Part shown: positions 25,225 through 33,521 of the stretch, piece by piece
How the letters are laid out: each line of letters starts with the position of its first letter
Numbering within the stretch: position 1 is the first letter of the stretch
Assembly (NCBI GenBank): GCA_018268715.1
Contig: JAFDVZ010000007.1
Location: 248,001 to 312,000 of the forward strand
Length of the DNA stretch: 64,000 nt
Reading direction: 5' to 3'
Origin: Acidobacteriota bacterium
GTDB lineage: Bacteria > Acidobacteriota > Terriglobia > Bryobacterales > Bryobacteraceae
Made by a program: the position numbers and the translations under genes
The notes under the pieces: generated by a model
The model's input: the letters and a program-made list of their open reading frames with translations, nothing else
Told to the model about the DNA's origin: nothing
The model's database searches: none

Positions 25225-26454
25225 TTATGCTCCCGGCGGCTTTCCGGCCGTGTCGGCCAGCGAGAAGATCGGCATATAGAGGGCGATGAGCACGAACGCG
25301 ACGAAAATGCCCATGAAGATCATGATGGCGGGCTCGATGAGGGCCATCGCGGCGGTCATTCGGGTGTTGACGTCGTCCTCGTAGAACTCGGCGACGCTGT
25401 TCAGCATGGCGGGCAGGGCGCCGGTGGATTCGCCGACCTCGATCATGTCGATCGAGAGGCTGGGGAATACCTTGGTCGCCTGCAAGGAGGAGGACAGCGA
25501 CATCCCCTCTCGAACCCTTTGGCGGACTTTTTCGAGGGTGATCTGCAAGAGCAGGGATCCGACGGAATCCGCCGCCGTTTCAATGGCTTGCATGAGCGGG
25601 ATGCCGCCCACCAGCAGGGTGCTCAACACGCGCGAGAACTGCGCCACCTGGTATTTGATCCAGACCTCGCCGAACACCGGCGCGCGCAGCTTGATGCGGT
25701 CCATCGTCTCTCGGCCGCCCTTCGTTTTCGCCCAGAACCGCAGGATGACGGCCGCCGCCACCACGCAACCGGCAAACAGAAGGATGTAGCCCCGGGCGGT
25801 GGTGCCGACGGCGATCAGCACCTGGGTCATGGTCGGCAGGTTCGCGCCCATGCTGGTGTACAGTTGCGCGAAGTTCGGGACCACATAGGTGATCAAAAAG
25901 ATGATCAACCCGATCACCAAAGTGATCAGAATGCACGGATACATCAGCGAAAGCAGCACCTTTTTGCGCACGCTGAGCGACAGGCGCTGGTAGGTGATGT
26001 AGCGGTCGAGCACTTCGCCGAGCGCGCCGCTTTTCTCTCCGGCCATGACGCTGGTGACGTACATGGGCGGGAAAATCCCTTGTTTTTCAAAGGCGTCGGA
26101 GAGCAGGGAACCGTTGCGGACCTCGTCGCGCACGGCCTGTATGTGAGCGCCCAGTTTCGGATCGGTCAAACGGTCGGCCAGCAGGTCGAGCCCCTTGAGG
26201 ATCGGCAGTCCGGCCCGGATGAGGGTGACAAACTGCTGGTTGAAGATCAGGAACTTCTCGAAGTTCAGCTTTTGCTTGCGTTTACCGCCGACGCTGGCGG
26301 TCAGCACGGAGCCTTCCCCGTGCGGCTTGATCGAGTAGATCAGGAAGCCCTGCTGGGTGTACTTTTCGCGGATCTCGCGTTCGGAGGCGGCGACGGCCAC
26401 CTGTTGGCGGATCTCCCCGCGGGAATCGGCGTATTTGAGCGTGAACTCGGGCAT
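25225..26454 (-). CDS. gspF: GspF/PilC-type inner-membrane platform protein
   Basis: A 409-residue polytopic protein with the family's duplicated cytoplasmic helical domains and three membrane segments. Seen are QQFVTLIRAGLPILKGLDLL (about 78-97), VRKKVLLSLMYPCILITLVI (about 161-180), the second copy VAQFSRVLSTLLVGGIPLMQA (about 273-293), and the C-terminal helix ALIEPAIMIFMGIFVAFVLIA. It interacts with the ATPase and pilins in the inner membrane. It starts 4 bases after lolA ends. Confidence 0.92.
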   Translation of the reverse strand: MPEFTLKYADSRGEIRQQVAVAASEREIREKYTQQGFLIYSIKPHGEGSVLTASVGGKRKQKLNFEKFLIFNQQFVTLIRAGLPILKGLDLLADRLTDPKLGAHIQAVRDEVRNGSLLSDAFEKQGIFPPMYVTSVMAGEKSGALGEVLDRYITYQRLSLSVRKKVLLSLMYPCILITLVIGLIIFLITYVVPNFAQLYTSMGANLPTMTQVLIAVGTTARGYILLFAGCVVAAAVILRFWAKTKGGRETMDRIKLRAPVFGEVWIKYQVAQFSRVLSTLLVGGIPLMQAIETAADSVGSLLLQITLEKVRQRVREGMSLSSSLQATKVFPSLSIDMIEVGESTGALPAMLNSVAEFYEDDVNTRMTAAMALIEPAIMIFMGIFVAFVLIALYMPIFSLADTAGKPPGA

Positions 26455-26458
26455 GCGC

Positions 26459-27109
26459 TTACTGTGCTCCGCGGAACGTCTCGGCCGACGAATCCACGAA
26501 TTCGGCTCCCTTTGGGAGGACGAATCGGAACATCTGATCGTTTATCGGCGGATTCAGCTTTTCCGAGGAGAAGGAAAAGTCCAATACGGAAGAATCCTGC
26601 CCCTGGACGATCAGGCGTAGAATCCGGGCGTCTTCCGCCACCAGGAACGACACCTCGCGGTAGGGGACCTTGTCGGATTTCGGGACGGCGGTGATGAACA
26701 GGTTGGCGCCCTCCTGCCGGTGCGTGTACTGGCCGAAGTCGCGGTTGAATTCGAGCCGGCCGAGCAGGAAAGCCATGGGGGCGCGCATGTCCTCGGTTTC
26801 CTTGAGCTTCATCTTCTCGGCGCGGTTGCTGTCCGGGCTATAGAAGTAGACGTTCTTGCCGTCGGAAACGAAGAGTTTGCCCTCCGGCTGGGAGTACTGC
26901 CACCGCATGCGGCCGGGTTTCCGGAGGAAGAGGTCGCCGGATTCGGTGCGGGTGCGGCCGCCGGTCTTGTAGGACTCCTCGAAGCGGACCTCCAGGGTTT
27001 GCGCGCGGTTGTAGCGTTTCTCTATGTCTTTCAATAGCTTAGAGAGGTCGGCCGCGGTCGCGCAAAGGGGCGCGAGGGCGAGCAGGATCCGAGCGACACG
27101 TCGCTTCAC
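26459..27109 (-). CDS. lolA: Outer-membrane lipoprotein carrier protein LolA
   Basis: A 216-residue periplasmic chaperone that carries lipoproteins from LolCDE to the outer membrane. GTG 27109 is chosen because the signal peptide VKRRVARILLALAPLCATAA follows at once; the frame runs on upstream to 27403, but that part reads like non-coding sequence. LolA features are the helix LLKDIEKRYNRAQTLEVRFEE, then LFLRKPGRMRWQYSQPEGKLFVSDG (in parts), a strand-rich middle, and RILRLIVQGQDSSVLDFSFS. It is the first gene of the pilus-assembly run; LolA could serve the pilotin or other lipoproteins needed for the outer-membrane part, though that is inference. Confidence 0.85.
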   Translation of the reverse strand: MKRRVARILLALAPLCATAADLSKLLKDIEKRYNRAQTLEVRFEESYKTGGRTRTESGDLFLRKPGRMRWQYSQPEGKLFVSDGKNVYFYSPDSNRAEKMKLKETEDMRAPMAFLLGRLEFNRDFGQYTHRQEGANLFITAVPKSDKVPYREVSFLVAEDARILRLIVQGQDSSVLDFSFSSEKLNPPINDQMFRFVLPKGAEFVDSSAETFRGAQ

Positions 27110-27661
27110 ACTATGGCTGACGCGCGAAGGGCCCGATTCGTGCAAGCCGGCGTTCAGAAGCGTGTCAAAACCGTGCGAAAACGGCGCCGAAACGAGCAGT
27201 TTTGCGTCATTTCCGCACACTTTTTGAGCTGTTTTGGACGCCCCGGAGGCCATTTTGCGGCGCTTCCCGAGGAAGAAGCTGCTTTGGTTCAGCGACTTAC
27301 GGGGGCAGTGTCCGAAAATGGGACTGGGTTCGTTTGGCAAAATAGTTCTTTTCGCTGCCGCCCATTCTTCCGCATATTTCGAGGCTCTTCCGACTGATTT
27401 CATAGTAGCTGGTTCGGTGCGATTCCCGGAAATGAAAAAGGCCGCTCGACGAGCGGCCTTGCGGGAGAATGCCTCTTCCCACCTTCAGCTTAGCAGGCGA
27501 TGTCAACAGCAAGAGTATCGAGACTACGCTGGTTCTGTCGAGGCGGGTTCGCGCCGTTGTTCGCCATGCTCCGCCATGGAGCGTCAATCGAGGCGCGTGA
27601 CCGCGCAGCGCCGCCTCGCCTCACTGCTTTTCGTCAATAATCATCAGGTAGGAGTCCATGT
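27110..27661. other. 552-base intergenic region with possible dispersed repeat
   Basis: No convincing gene lies between lolA and the PAP2 gene. Part of it on the minus strand (about 27110-27400) translates in one frame to NEPSPIFGHCPRKSLNQ and in another to FAKRTQSHFRTLP. These resemble the KRTQ/NEPxF pseudo-peptides that recur as intergenic repeats in acidobacterial and planctomycete genomes; this is from memory and unverified. A strong hairpin is at 27438-27460, listed separately. GGAG before 27662 serves the PAP2 gene. Confidence 0.4.
27434..27460 (-). terminator. Rho-independent terminator on the minus strand
   Basis: A perfect 10-bp stem AAGGCCGCTC/GAGCGGCCTT with a 3-base loop (27438-27460). 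On the minus strand it runs directly into TTTTTCATT. No minus-strand gene ends just upstream: the nearest, the ceramidase-like gene, ends at 28491 with a plus-strand gene in between. It therefore ends a short unannotated RNA, or acts as an attenuator in the long leader of the lolA run. Confidence 0.75.
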
Positions 27662-28438
27662 ATGGCATACGCCACGACGCGCGAAGGTTCACCGGTCAAT
27701 GGTCCTCTCATCGCGGTCCGGCTGAGCCGGTCCGCCGTGCGGATTGTCGTGATTGCTTCCCTCATTCTGGCGATTGTGTCCCTCGTGCTGTGGATCGAAC
27801 GAGATTTCGACCGGCATTTTCTGCTCGCTCACAACCCGCTCCGGGATAATCCGGCGATCGTCGCCCTCAGCGGCGCCCTCACGCGGTTCGGGATGTCCGC
27901 AATCTGTCTGCTGGTGCTGGCCTGTTTTGTCGCATCCCCTCGTTTCCCCGCTTTCGGAGAGGCCCGCGCGACTCTCCTGGTAGTGCTGTTTTCCTTCAGC
28001 GCCGCCACTGTGTCCGCGCACCTGCTCAAAGGGCTGCTGGGAAGGGCGCGCCCCATAGCCGATCTAGCTGAACAGCTCAACGCGGCCGGCGGGCACGGCA
28101 CTGCTTCGTTTCCGTCAGGACACGCGGCGCAAAGCCTCGCCTTAGCATTGCCGTTCGTGGTCATCGTGGCGGGGGGTTCCACCGCGGTGCGCCTGGTCAA
28201 ACTCGCGCTGCTTTTCGTTGCGTGCCTTGTCGGCTATTCGAGGATCGTCAATGGCGCCCACTACCTGAGCGACGTCCTCGGCGGCGCCGCGTTAGCCATG
28301 GTCTGTGTTCCGATCGCTGTGGCGGCCGCCAACGCTGTCTATCGGCGAGGGGCAGTCACGCCCGGGAAGCTGGATGACATGGCCAGGAGGCAGGTGTTGG
28401 TCCTGCTGGGCCTCACTGTTTGCCTGCCTTTCCTCTGA
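27662..28438 (+). CDS. PAP2-family membrane phosphatase
   Basis: A 258-residue inner-membrane protein with about six helices. All three phosphatase motifs are present: KGLLGRARP (about 121-129, the K-x6-RP motif), FPSGHA (about 149-154, PSGH with the catalytic His), and SRIVNGAHYLSDV (about 198-210, S-R-x5-H-x3-D with the nucleophilic His). The active site faces the periplasm. Substrates in the family include phosphatidic acid, undecaprenyl pyrophosphate and lipid phosphates; the sequence does not decide. It stands alone between a minus-strand terminator and a convergent gene. Confidence 0.88.
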   Translation: MAYATTREGSPVNGPLIAVRLSRSAVRIVVIASLILAIVSLVLWIERDFDRHFLLAHNPLRDNPAIVALSGALTRFGMSAICLLVLACFVASPRFPAFGEARATLLVVLFSFSAATVSAHLLKGLLGRARPIADLAEQLNAAGGHGTASFPSGHAAQSLALALPFVVIVAGGSTAVRLVKLALLFVACLVGYSRIVNGAHYLSDVLGGAALAMVCVPIAVAAANAVYRRGAVTPGKLDDMARRQVLVLLGLTVCLPFL

Positions 28439-28490
28439 GGACGCGGGTCGCGACACGCTCGAACATGGTCCGCCACGGCCGAGGCGATTG

Positions 28491-29873
28491 TCAGTGCGAA
28501 GCGCCGCTCGCACCGTGCAGCGCGGCTTGCCCGACGGCGACCATTTCCCGCACCAGGACGTCGCCCACATCTTCGCGGAAGCGGAATTCGCCGTTGAGCC
28601 ATGGCGTCATGTAGGCGGGGTAGCTCAGTTCGCTGTCCGGGTGAACGATGTAGCGGTCCTTGGCGGGGATGTAGCCGACGTAGTCGTTGGTGTAGCCGGT
28701 CACCATCACTTTGCGGCCGGGAAATGCGTCCATCGTGGCCAGACCGAATTGGACGAACGTCTCGCCGGGATTGGCCACGATCAGAACTGGTCCCACGGCG
28801 ATGGCCTGAACTTCCGTGTCCCAACGGTCCAGAGGCTGACGGTTGAAACGCTCGTAGGCCGCGCGGGCGCTGTCGGCGCGGAAGCGCATGTAGCCTGACA
28901 GATCCGGCGTCAGGTTGGCTTGCTTGAGGGTGTATTCCGCCGTGCGCAGACGATCGATCACCACGTCTTTGTCCGGCACGATCTGCGGCAGGGCGATGGG
29001 CCGCAGTGCCGAAGACAGGCTCGACGCCGGCTCGGGATGGGACCCGTCCATCGCCTGCGTGATGCTTCCGGCCAGGCGGCTGGCCAGCAGATCGAGCTTC
29101 TGCAGCGACTCGTCCTGCGGCATGTGCGCGTAAATCGGATTGATGTCGCCACAGGAACCCTGAAGGAAGATGCCGACCGATCCGGGATGGCGCTCCATCA
29201 CCAGGTTCACCGACGCGCCGGCGAGGTCTCCGGTGAACAGGTGCGTCAGTTGGGCCATCACCACCGGATGGACGCTGTAGTTGGCGATGAAACCGGCGAC
29301 CGAGCCGGACGCGGCCTTGAAGGTGAGCACGCGAACCTGCGGGTCGAGCTGGCCGCCGGGGTATTCGCGGTTGCGCGCCACGCCTTCCACCGCCGCCGCG
29401 CCCCACGACATGGTGACGGGCTCCACCTTCTTCGAAGCCTCGACGACCGCCTTGGCGATGCGCGCCGGCAGACCTTCGACATATTGCTGGTCGATCTTGC
29501 CGACGCCGATCCAATGGGTGGCGATCGGCGCCGAGTGGGTGTGGGTGGTCCCGAGCATCACGGATTCGGGCGGAATCCCGGTCGCGGCGGCGATCAACGC
29601 CCGCGCGCGGCGGGTGTGCTCCAGGCTGATGCCGCCAAGGTCGCAGCCGATGATGGCCACGCGGCGAGCGCCTATCTGCAAAACCGCGGCGCGAGCGAGC
29701 AATTTGTCGCGGACGCCGTCGCCGGCGCGCCCGAGGTTGTAGCCGAAACCGCCCATTTCGACGCCCAGGGGCGGGGTCAGGTCGGCGGTGGCGAATCCGG
29801 CCCGCAAGGAATCGGCGGCGTTGAGGGACGCGGCGGCGAGGGTCATCAGGAGAAGTGTCAGGGGTGTACGCAT
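28491..29873 (-). CDS. Neutral/alkaline ceramidase-like exported protein
   Basis: A 460-residue exported protein of the neutral/alkaline non-lysosomal ceramidase N-terminal-domain family. The start is ATG 29873, one base after the TAG of the permease gene; a GTG 12 bases upstream is possible. The signal peptide is LTLLLMTLAAASLNA. AGFATADLTPPLGVEMGGFG (start of the mature domain), IIGCDLGGI, and the zinc-binding TTHTHSAPI (about 108-116) match the family. The C-terminal immunoglobulin-like domain of true ceramidases is absent, so the substrate may be different. It is the last gene of a minus-strand run with a permease and sugar-type enzymes. Confidence 0.8.
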   Translation of the reverse strand: MRTPLTLLLMTLAAASLNAADSLRAGFATADLTPPLGVEMGGFGYNLGRAGDGVRDKLLARAAVLQIGARRVAIIGCDLGGISLEHTRRARALIAAATGIPPESVMLGTTHTHSAPIATHWIGVGKIDQQYVEGLPARIAKAVVEASKKVEPVTMSWGAAAVEGVARNREYPGGQLDPQVRVLTFKAASGSVAGFIANYSVHPVVMAQLTHLFTGDLAGASVNLVMERHPGSVGIFLQGSCGDINPIYAHMPQDESLQKLDLLASRLAGSITQAMDGSHPEPASSLSSALRPIALPQIVPDKDVVIDRLRTAEYTLKQANLTPDLSGYMRFRADSARAAYERFNRQPLDRWDTEVQAIAVGPVLIVANPGETFVQFGLATMDAFPGRKVMVTGYTNDYVGYIPAKDRYIVHPDSELSYPAYMTPWLNGEFRFREDVGDVLVREMVAVGQAALHGASGASH

Positions 29874-29874
29874 G

Positions 29875-31236
29875 CTAAGCCTCACTGAAGTCGATCATGG
29901 CGGGGGTCTTTCGGAACCCACGGGTTTTCACTCCGTCCCAAACCAGGCCGGCGGCGAACCACAGTGCGCCGGCTACTTTCGCGTGGACGGGAAGATATAG
30001 CCAGATACCGAGACAAAACAGAAAGCCAAGGGCGGGGAGGAGGACATCGGCGACGATGCGCCGCGAAGCCCGCGCGGGTCCGAAATAGAAGTGGCGCACG
30101 ACGGAAGCGTTGACGCCCATGAACGCCAGGAAGGCGCCGAAGTTGATGAGTTCGGCGGCCTTTTCATAGTCAAGCAGGACGCTGCCGATGAAGGCGAACA
30201 GGCCCACCAGCAGGATGTTGTAAGTGGGCGTGTTGCGTTTCGGGTCCAGGTAGGCGAACAAGCGGGAGGGCAACACGCGGTCCCGTCCCATGCCGAACAG
30301 CAGGCGGGATACGCCGGCCTGGGCGCTGAGTCCGGCGCCGATATTGGCGATGATCAGGATGGCCGCCATGGCGCCGAACAGCGCGGCGCCTCCCACGACG
30401 CGGGTGACGTCCATGAACGCCGTTTCCAGGTTGGAGAAGCGGCTGTAGTCCGGCCAGACCTGCTGCGCGAGGTAGACCTGGAGGCCGCCGAAGACGCCGG
30501 TGAACAGGCAGACGAAGACGGTGGCGAGGGGGACGGTGCGGCGGGGATTCTTCACGTCCTCAGACAGGGTGGTGATGCCGTCGAAGCCGCCGTAGGTGAG
30601 GGCGGCGAGCGACGTCCCGGCGCCGATGGCGCCCCAATCGAACTGCGCCGGATCGTAGAAGGGACGCGCCGACAGAGCTCCGGCCCAGCCCTGGCCGGCC
30701 AGCAGCCAGCGGAACGCCAGAACCATGAACGCCAGGATGACGCCCGTCATGGCGATCATCATGAAGAGATTGGCTGTGAGGGTGGCGCGGATGCCACGCA
30801 GATTGATGACGGTGATGACGCCGGCAAACAGCGCACAGAGCACGAGGTAGGGAATCTGGGGTGCGAGCCGTTGGAGCGTGAGCGCCCCGTAGACGGTGCA
30901 GATGAGCGGGACCAGGGCGTAGTCGAGGAGCATGGCCCAGCCGGCGAGGAACCCGAGGTGGGGATTCAACGAACGGCCGACATAGGTGTACGCCGAGCCG
31001 GCGGACGGGTAGACGGAGGCCATGCGGCCATAGCTCAACGCCGTCAGCATCATCGCCACCATGGCGATGAGGATTGTCGTGACGGCGTGGCCGTGGGAGA
31101 GTTTCTGCGCGAGGCCAAAAAGAGGGACCGGGGCAATCGGCATGATCAGCACGATGCCGTATAGCACCAGGTCCCAGAAGGTGAGAGTGCGGCGGAACTG
31201 CGCGGGCGCCGCCGCAGCGGGTGTAGGGGTGGCCAT
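29875..31236 (-). CDS. APC-superfamily amino acid permease
   Basis: A 453-residue transporter with about twelve membrane helices. ATG 31236 is preferred over 31260 because 31260 lies inside the isomerase gene. Helix 1 carries LVLYGIVLIMPIAPVPLFG, with the substrate-binding unwound segment in the PIAPV region, followed by SYGRMASVYPSAGSAYTYVG, as in the putrescine importer/amino acid permease group. It starts 4 bases after the isomerase stop. The context suggests uptake of an amine or amino acid released by the other enzymes of the run. Confidence 0.87.
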   Translation of the reverse strand: MATPTPAAAAPAQFRRTLTFWDLVLYGIVLIMPIAPVPLFGLAQKLSHGHAVTTILIAMVAMMLTALSYGRMASVYPSAGSAYTYVGRSLNPHLGFLAGWAMLLDYALVPLICTVYGALTLQRLAPQIPYLVLCALFAGVITVINLRGIRATLTANLFMMIAMTGVILAFMVLAFRWLLAGQGWAGALSARPFYDPAQFDWGAIGAGTSLAALTYGGFDGITTLSEDVKNPRRTVPLATVFVCLFTGVFGGLQVYLAQQVWPDYSRFSNLETAFMDVTRVVGGAALFGAMAAILIIANIGAGLSAQAGVSRLLFGMGRDRVLPSRLFAYLDPKRNTPTYNILLVGLFAFIGSVLLDYEKAAELINFGAFLAFMGVNASVVRHFYFGPARASRRIVADVLLPALGFLFCLGIWLYLPVHAKVAGALWFAAGLVWDGVKTRGFRKTPAMIDFSEA

Positions 31237-31240
31237 CGAA

Positions 31241-32152
31241 TCAGGCGTAGACTTCCGCAATCAGCTTTTCGAGGTAACGCTTTGACTCCAGAATGTCCTT
31301 GGTTTGCTGGTCGCCTTCAATCTCCCGTTCGATGGTCATCGCGCCCTGGAAGCGGACGTCCTTGAGACGGCGGATGACGGCGCGGAAATCGACCTTCCCC
31401 TTTCCGATGGGAACCTCCTCGCCCAGGCGCCGCGGGTTGGTGGGGAATCTGCCGTCCTTGGCGTGGAGCCCGCGGACGTAGGTTCCGATGACGTCCATCG
31501 CGTCGACCGGGTTGCCCTTGCCGTACAGGATGAGGTTGGCGGTATCGAGGTTGACGCCGAGGTTGCCGGTGTTGACGGCCTGGATGAGGCGCAGCAGGGT
31601 GATGGGGCTTTCCTGACCGGTCTCAAACAGCATCATCCTTCCGCTGCGCTTACAGTGAACGGCCACTTCCCTGATCGCCTCCACCACTTCGGCGAAGAGG
31701 GGATCGTTGGGATTTTCCGGCACGAAACCGCAGTGGGTGTGGATGGCGGGAATGCCGGCGTCGGCGGCCACGTCGGCGGCCAGTTTCATGGCGTCGATGC
31801 GGGCCCGGCGCGTCGCCTTGGGCACGACGCCGATGGTGAGGGGGCCCTGGTAGAAGTCCCACACCATGGGGCCGGGTCCGAGTTCGAGTATCGCGGTGGC
31901 CTCGACGCCGTGGCGCGAGAGGGCCTCCTTCAGCGGTTTTGCGTCGCTGCGCTTCAGGGCGTTCAGGCCGATTTGACAGGTCGGGAAGCCGAGTTTCTTC
32001 ACCCTGGCCACCACCGAGTCCGGCGTTTCCGACGGGCCGACCCACACGACAATTCCCAGCCGGATAGGCGGAGGGGCGGCGGCCGCCCGGGAGAGGGCGG
32101 CCGCGCCTAGGGCGGCCGTTTGCAGGAAGTTGCGCCGATCCAATGTTTGCAT
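31241..32152 (-). CDS. Tat-exported xylose-isomerase-like TIM-barrel protein
   Basis: A 303-residue protein of the sugar phosphate isomerase/epimerase family. The N-terminus MQTLDRRNFLQTAALGAAALSRAAA is a twin-arginine signal (RRNFLQ), so export of a folded, metal-bound enzyme is expected. The barrel shows IHTHCGFVPE (about 146-155), a metal-site strand LFETGQESP (about 189-197), NLGVNLDTANL (about 212-222) and LHAKDGRFP (about 247-255), with the acidic and histidine ligands in their usual places. The substrate is unknown. It lies between the Tat-exported aminotransferase-like gene and the permease. Confidence 0.85.
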   Translation of the reverse strand: MQTLDRRNFLQTAALGAAALSRAAAAPPPIRLGIVVWVGPSETPDSVVARVKKLGFPTCQIGLNALKRSDAKPLKEALSRHGVEATAILELGPGPMVWDFYQGPLTIGVVPKATRRARIDAMKLAADVAADAGIPAIHTHCGFVPENPNDPLFAEVVEAIREVAVHCKRSGRMMLFETGQESPITLLRLIQAVNTGNLGVNLDTANLILYGKGNPVDAMDVIGTYVRGLHAKDGRFPTNPRRLGEEVPIGKGKVDFRAVIRRLKDVRFQGAMTIEREIEGDQQTKDILESKRYLEKLIAEVYA

Positions 32153-32162
32153 GAGATCCTCC

Positions 32163-33500
32163 TTACGACCGGGCCAGTTCCGCGGCGTTCTTGTGCACCT
32201 TGAGAACGGCGTTGGCGATGTCGTCCATGTCCGCCTTGGTTCCGAGCATCACGGTTTGGGCCAGCCAGACGCCTTCCTGACAGAGACGGTCGTTTTCCGG
32301 GCACTGGATGCGTTCCCGATAGCTTGCCAGTTCGGCCTCGGAGAAGACCTTGCGGAAGTGGCGGGAGCCGATGGAGGCTTCGATGACGGGCTCCTTATTC
32401 AAGGGTCCGTAACCGGCGCCGGCGGGGATCCCTTCGGCCTTCACCGCCTTCAGGAACTTGTCGAGCGGCATCCCGGCGAAGGGCTGGGGGGCGTAGCGGA
32501 ACATGTACAGGTGATAGGCGTTGCGGGTGCAGCCGTCGTACATGCGCGCCGGAGAAATGCCGGGAATCTCCTTGAGGCGGGAGGTGAGGTATTGGGCGTT
32601 CTGCTCGCGCGTCCTGGCCTGCGCTTCGAGGCGCGACAACTGGGTGGTGAGCAGGGCGCCCTGGAATTCGGTCATGCGGTGGTTGCAGCCGTTGCGGACA
32701 AACGAATAGTTGTAGGTGGTTTCTCCGCGGCCGTTGTTATGGAAGCTGAGGGCCCGCTCATGGACTCCGTCGTCATTGGTGAGCAGGGCGCCGCCCTCGC
32801 CGGAGTTCAGGTTCTTGGAGCCCTGGAAGCTGAAGCAGCCCGCGTCGCCGAGAGTGGACACCTTCTTGCCGCGCCATTCCGCCAGGTGGGCCTGGCAGGC
32901 GTCTTCGAGCACGGGGATGTTGCGCGCCTTGGCGATGGCGAGGATTTTGTCCATGTCGGCGACGCTGCCGCCCAGGTGGACGGGCATGATGGCGCGAGTG
33001 CGCGGCGTGATGGCGGCCTCAATCTTGTTCGCGTCGATCTGGAAGGTCTCCCGATCGCTGTCGACGAAGACGGGCAGCGCGAACTGCATGAGGACCACAT
33101 TGATGGTGGCGACGAAGGTGTACGGCGGGACGATGACCTCATCGCCCGGTCCGACGTCGAGGGCGTTCAACGCGGTGAGCAGGGCGGTGGTGCCGCTGGT
33201 TGTGCCAAGACAGTGCTTAGCGCCCAGGGCGCCGCCCCAAGCCTGCTCGAACTTCGTTACGTGGTTGCCGTCCAGACGGCACCAGGCTTTGGACTGCAAC
33301 ACCTCGGCCCACGCCTCGCCATCGTTTTTGGCAATGCGCGGCCAGGAGGGGAACGCCTGGGTGCGGATGGGCTTTCCGCCCAGCACGGCCGGCCTGGCAT
33401 CCCTGGCGAGAATGGCGGGCGCGGACGCGAGAGCCATTCCGGCGCCGGCGGCGCGCACCAGTGTCTTGCCGAAGTCTCGACGGTTCAAATCGTCAGTCAT
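32163..33500 (-). CDS. Tat-exported DegT/DnrJ/EryC1/StrS-family aminotransferase
   Basis: A 445-residue fold-type I PLP protein with a twin-arginine leader, NRRDFGKTLVRAAGAGMALA (residues 6-25). After it the family features are complete: GTTSGTTALLTAL (phosphate-binding turn), GPGDEVIVPPYTFVAT, EDACQAHLAEW (cofactor Asp) and SFQGSKNLNSGEGG with the Schiff-base lysine. Normally these cytoplasmic enzymes aminate keto-sugars. The Tat leader implies a cofactor-loaded protein working in the periplasm, or an exported oxidoreductase-like or structural role. A leaderless paralogue is encoded at 37123 on the other side of the TonB receptor. Confidence 0.88.
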   Translation of the reverse strand: MTDDLNRRDFGKTLVRAAGAGMALASAPAILARDARPAVLGGKPIRTQAFPSWPRIAKNDGEAWAEVLQSKAWCRLDGNHVTKFEQAWGGALGAKHCLGTTSGTTALLTALNALDVGPGDEVIVPPYTFVATINVVLMQFALPVFVDSDRETFQIDANKIEAAITPRTRAIMPVHLGGSVADMDKILAIAKARNIPVLEDACQAHLAEWRGKKVSTLGDAGCFSFQGSKNLNSGEGGALLTNDDGVHERALSFHNNGRGETTYNYSFVRNGCNHRMTEFQGALLTTQLSRLEAQARTREQNAQYLTSRLKEIPGISPARMYDGCTRNAYHLYMFRYAPQPFAGMPLDKFLKAVKAEGIPAGAGYGPLNKEPVIEASIGSRHFRKVFSEAELASYRERIQCPENDRLCQEGVWLAQTVMLGTKADMDDIANAVLKVHKNAAELARS

Positions 33501-33521
33501 GATCGCTTACTCCTGTAATCC

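Noticed and set aside
23503..26694. 1,063-codon plus-strand frame opposite gspE and gspF
   Set aside because: His, Arg, Gly and Asp-rich antisense shadow of well-recognised minus-strand genes.
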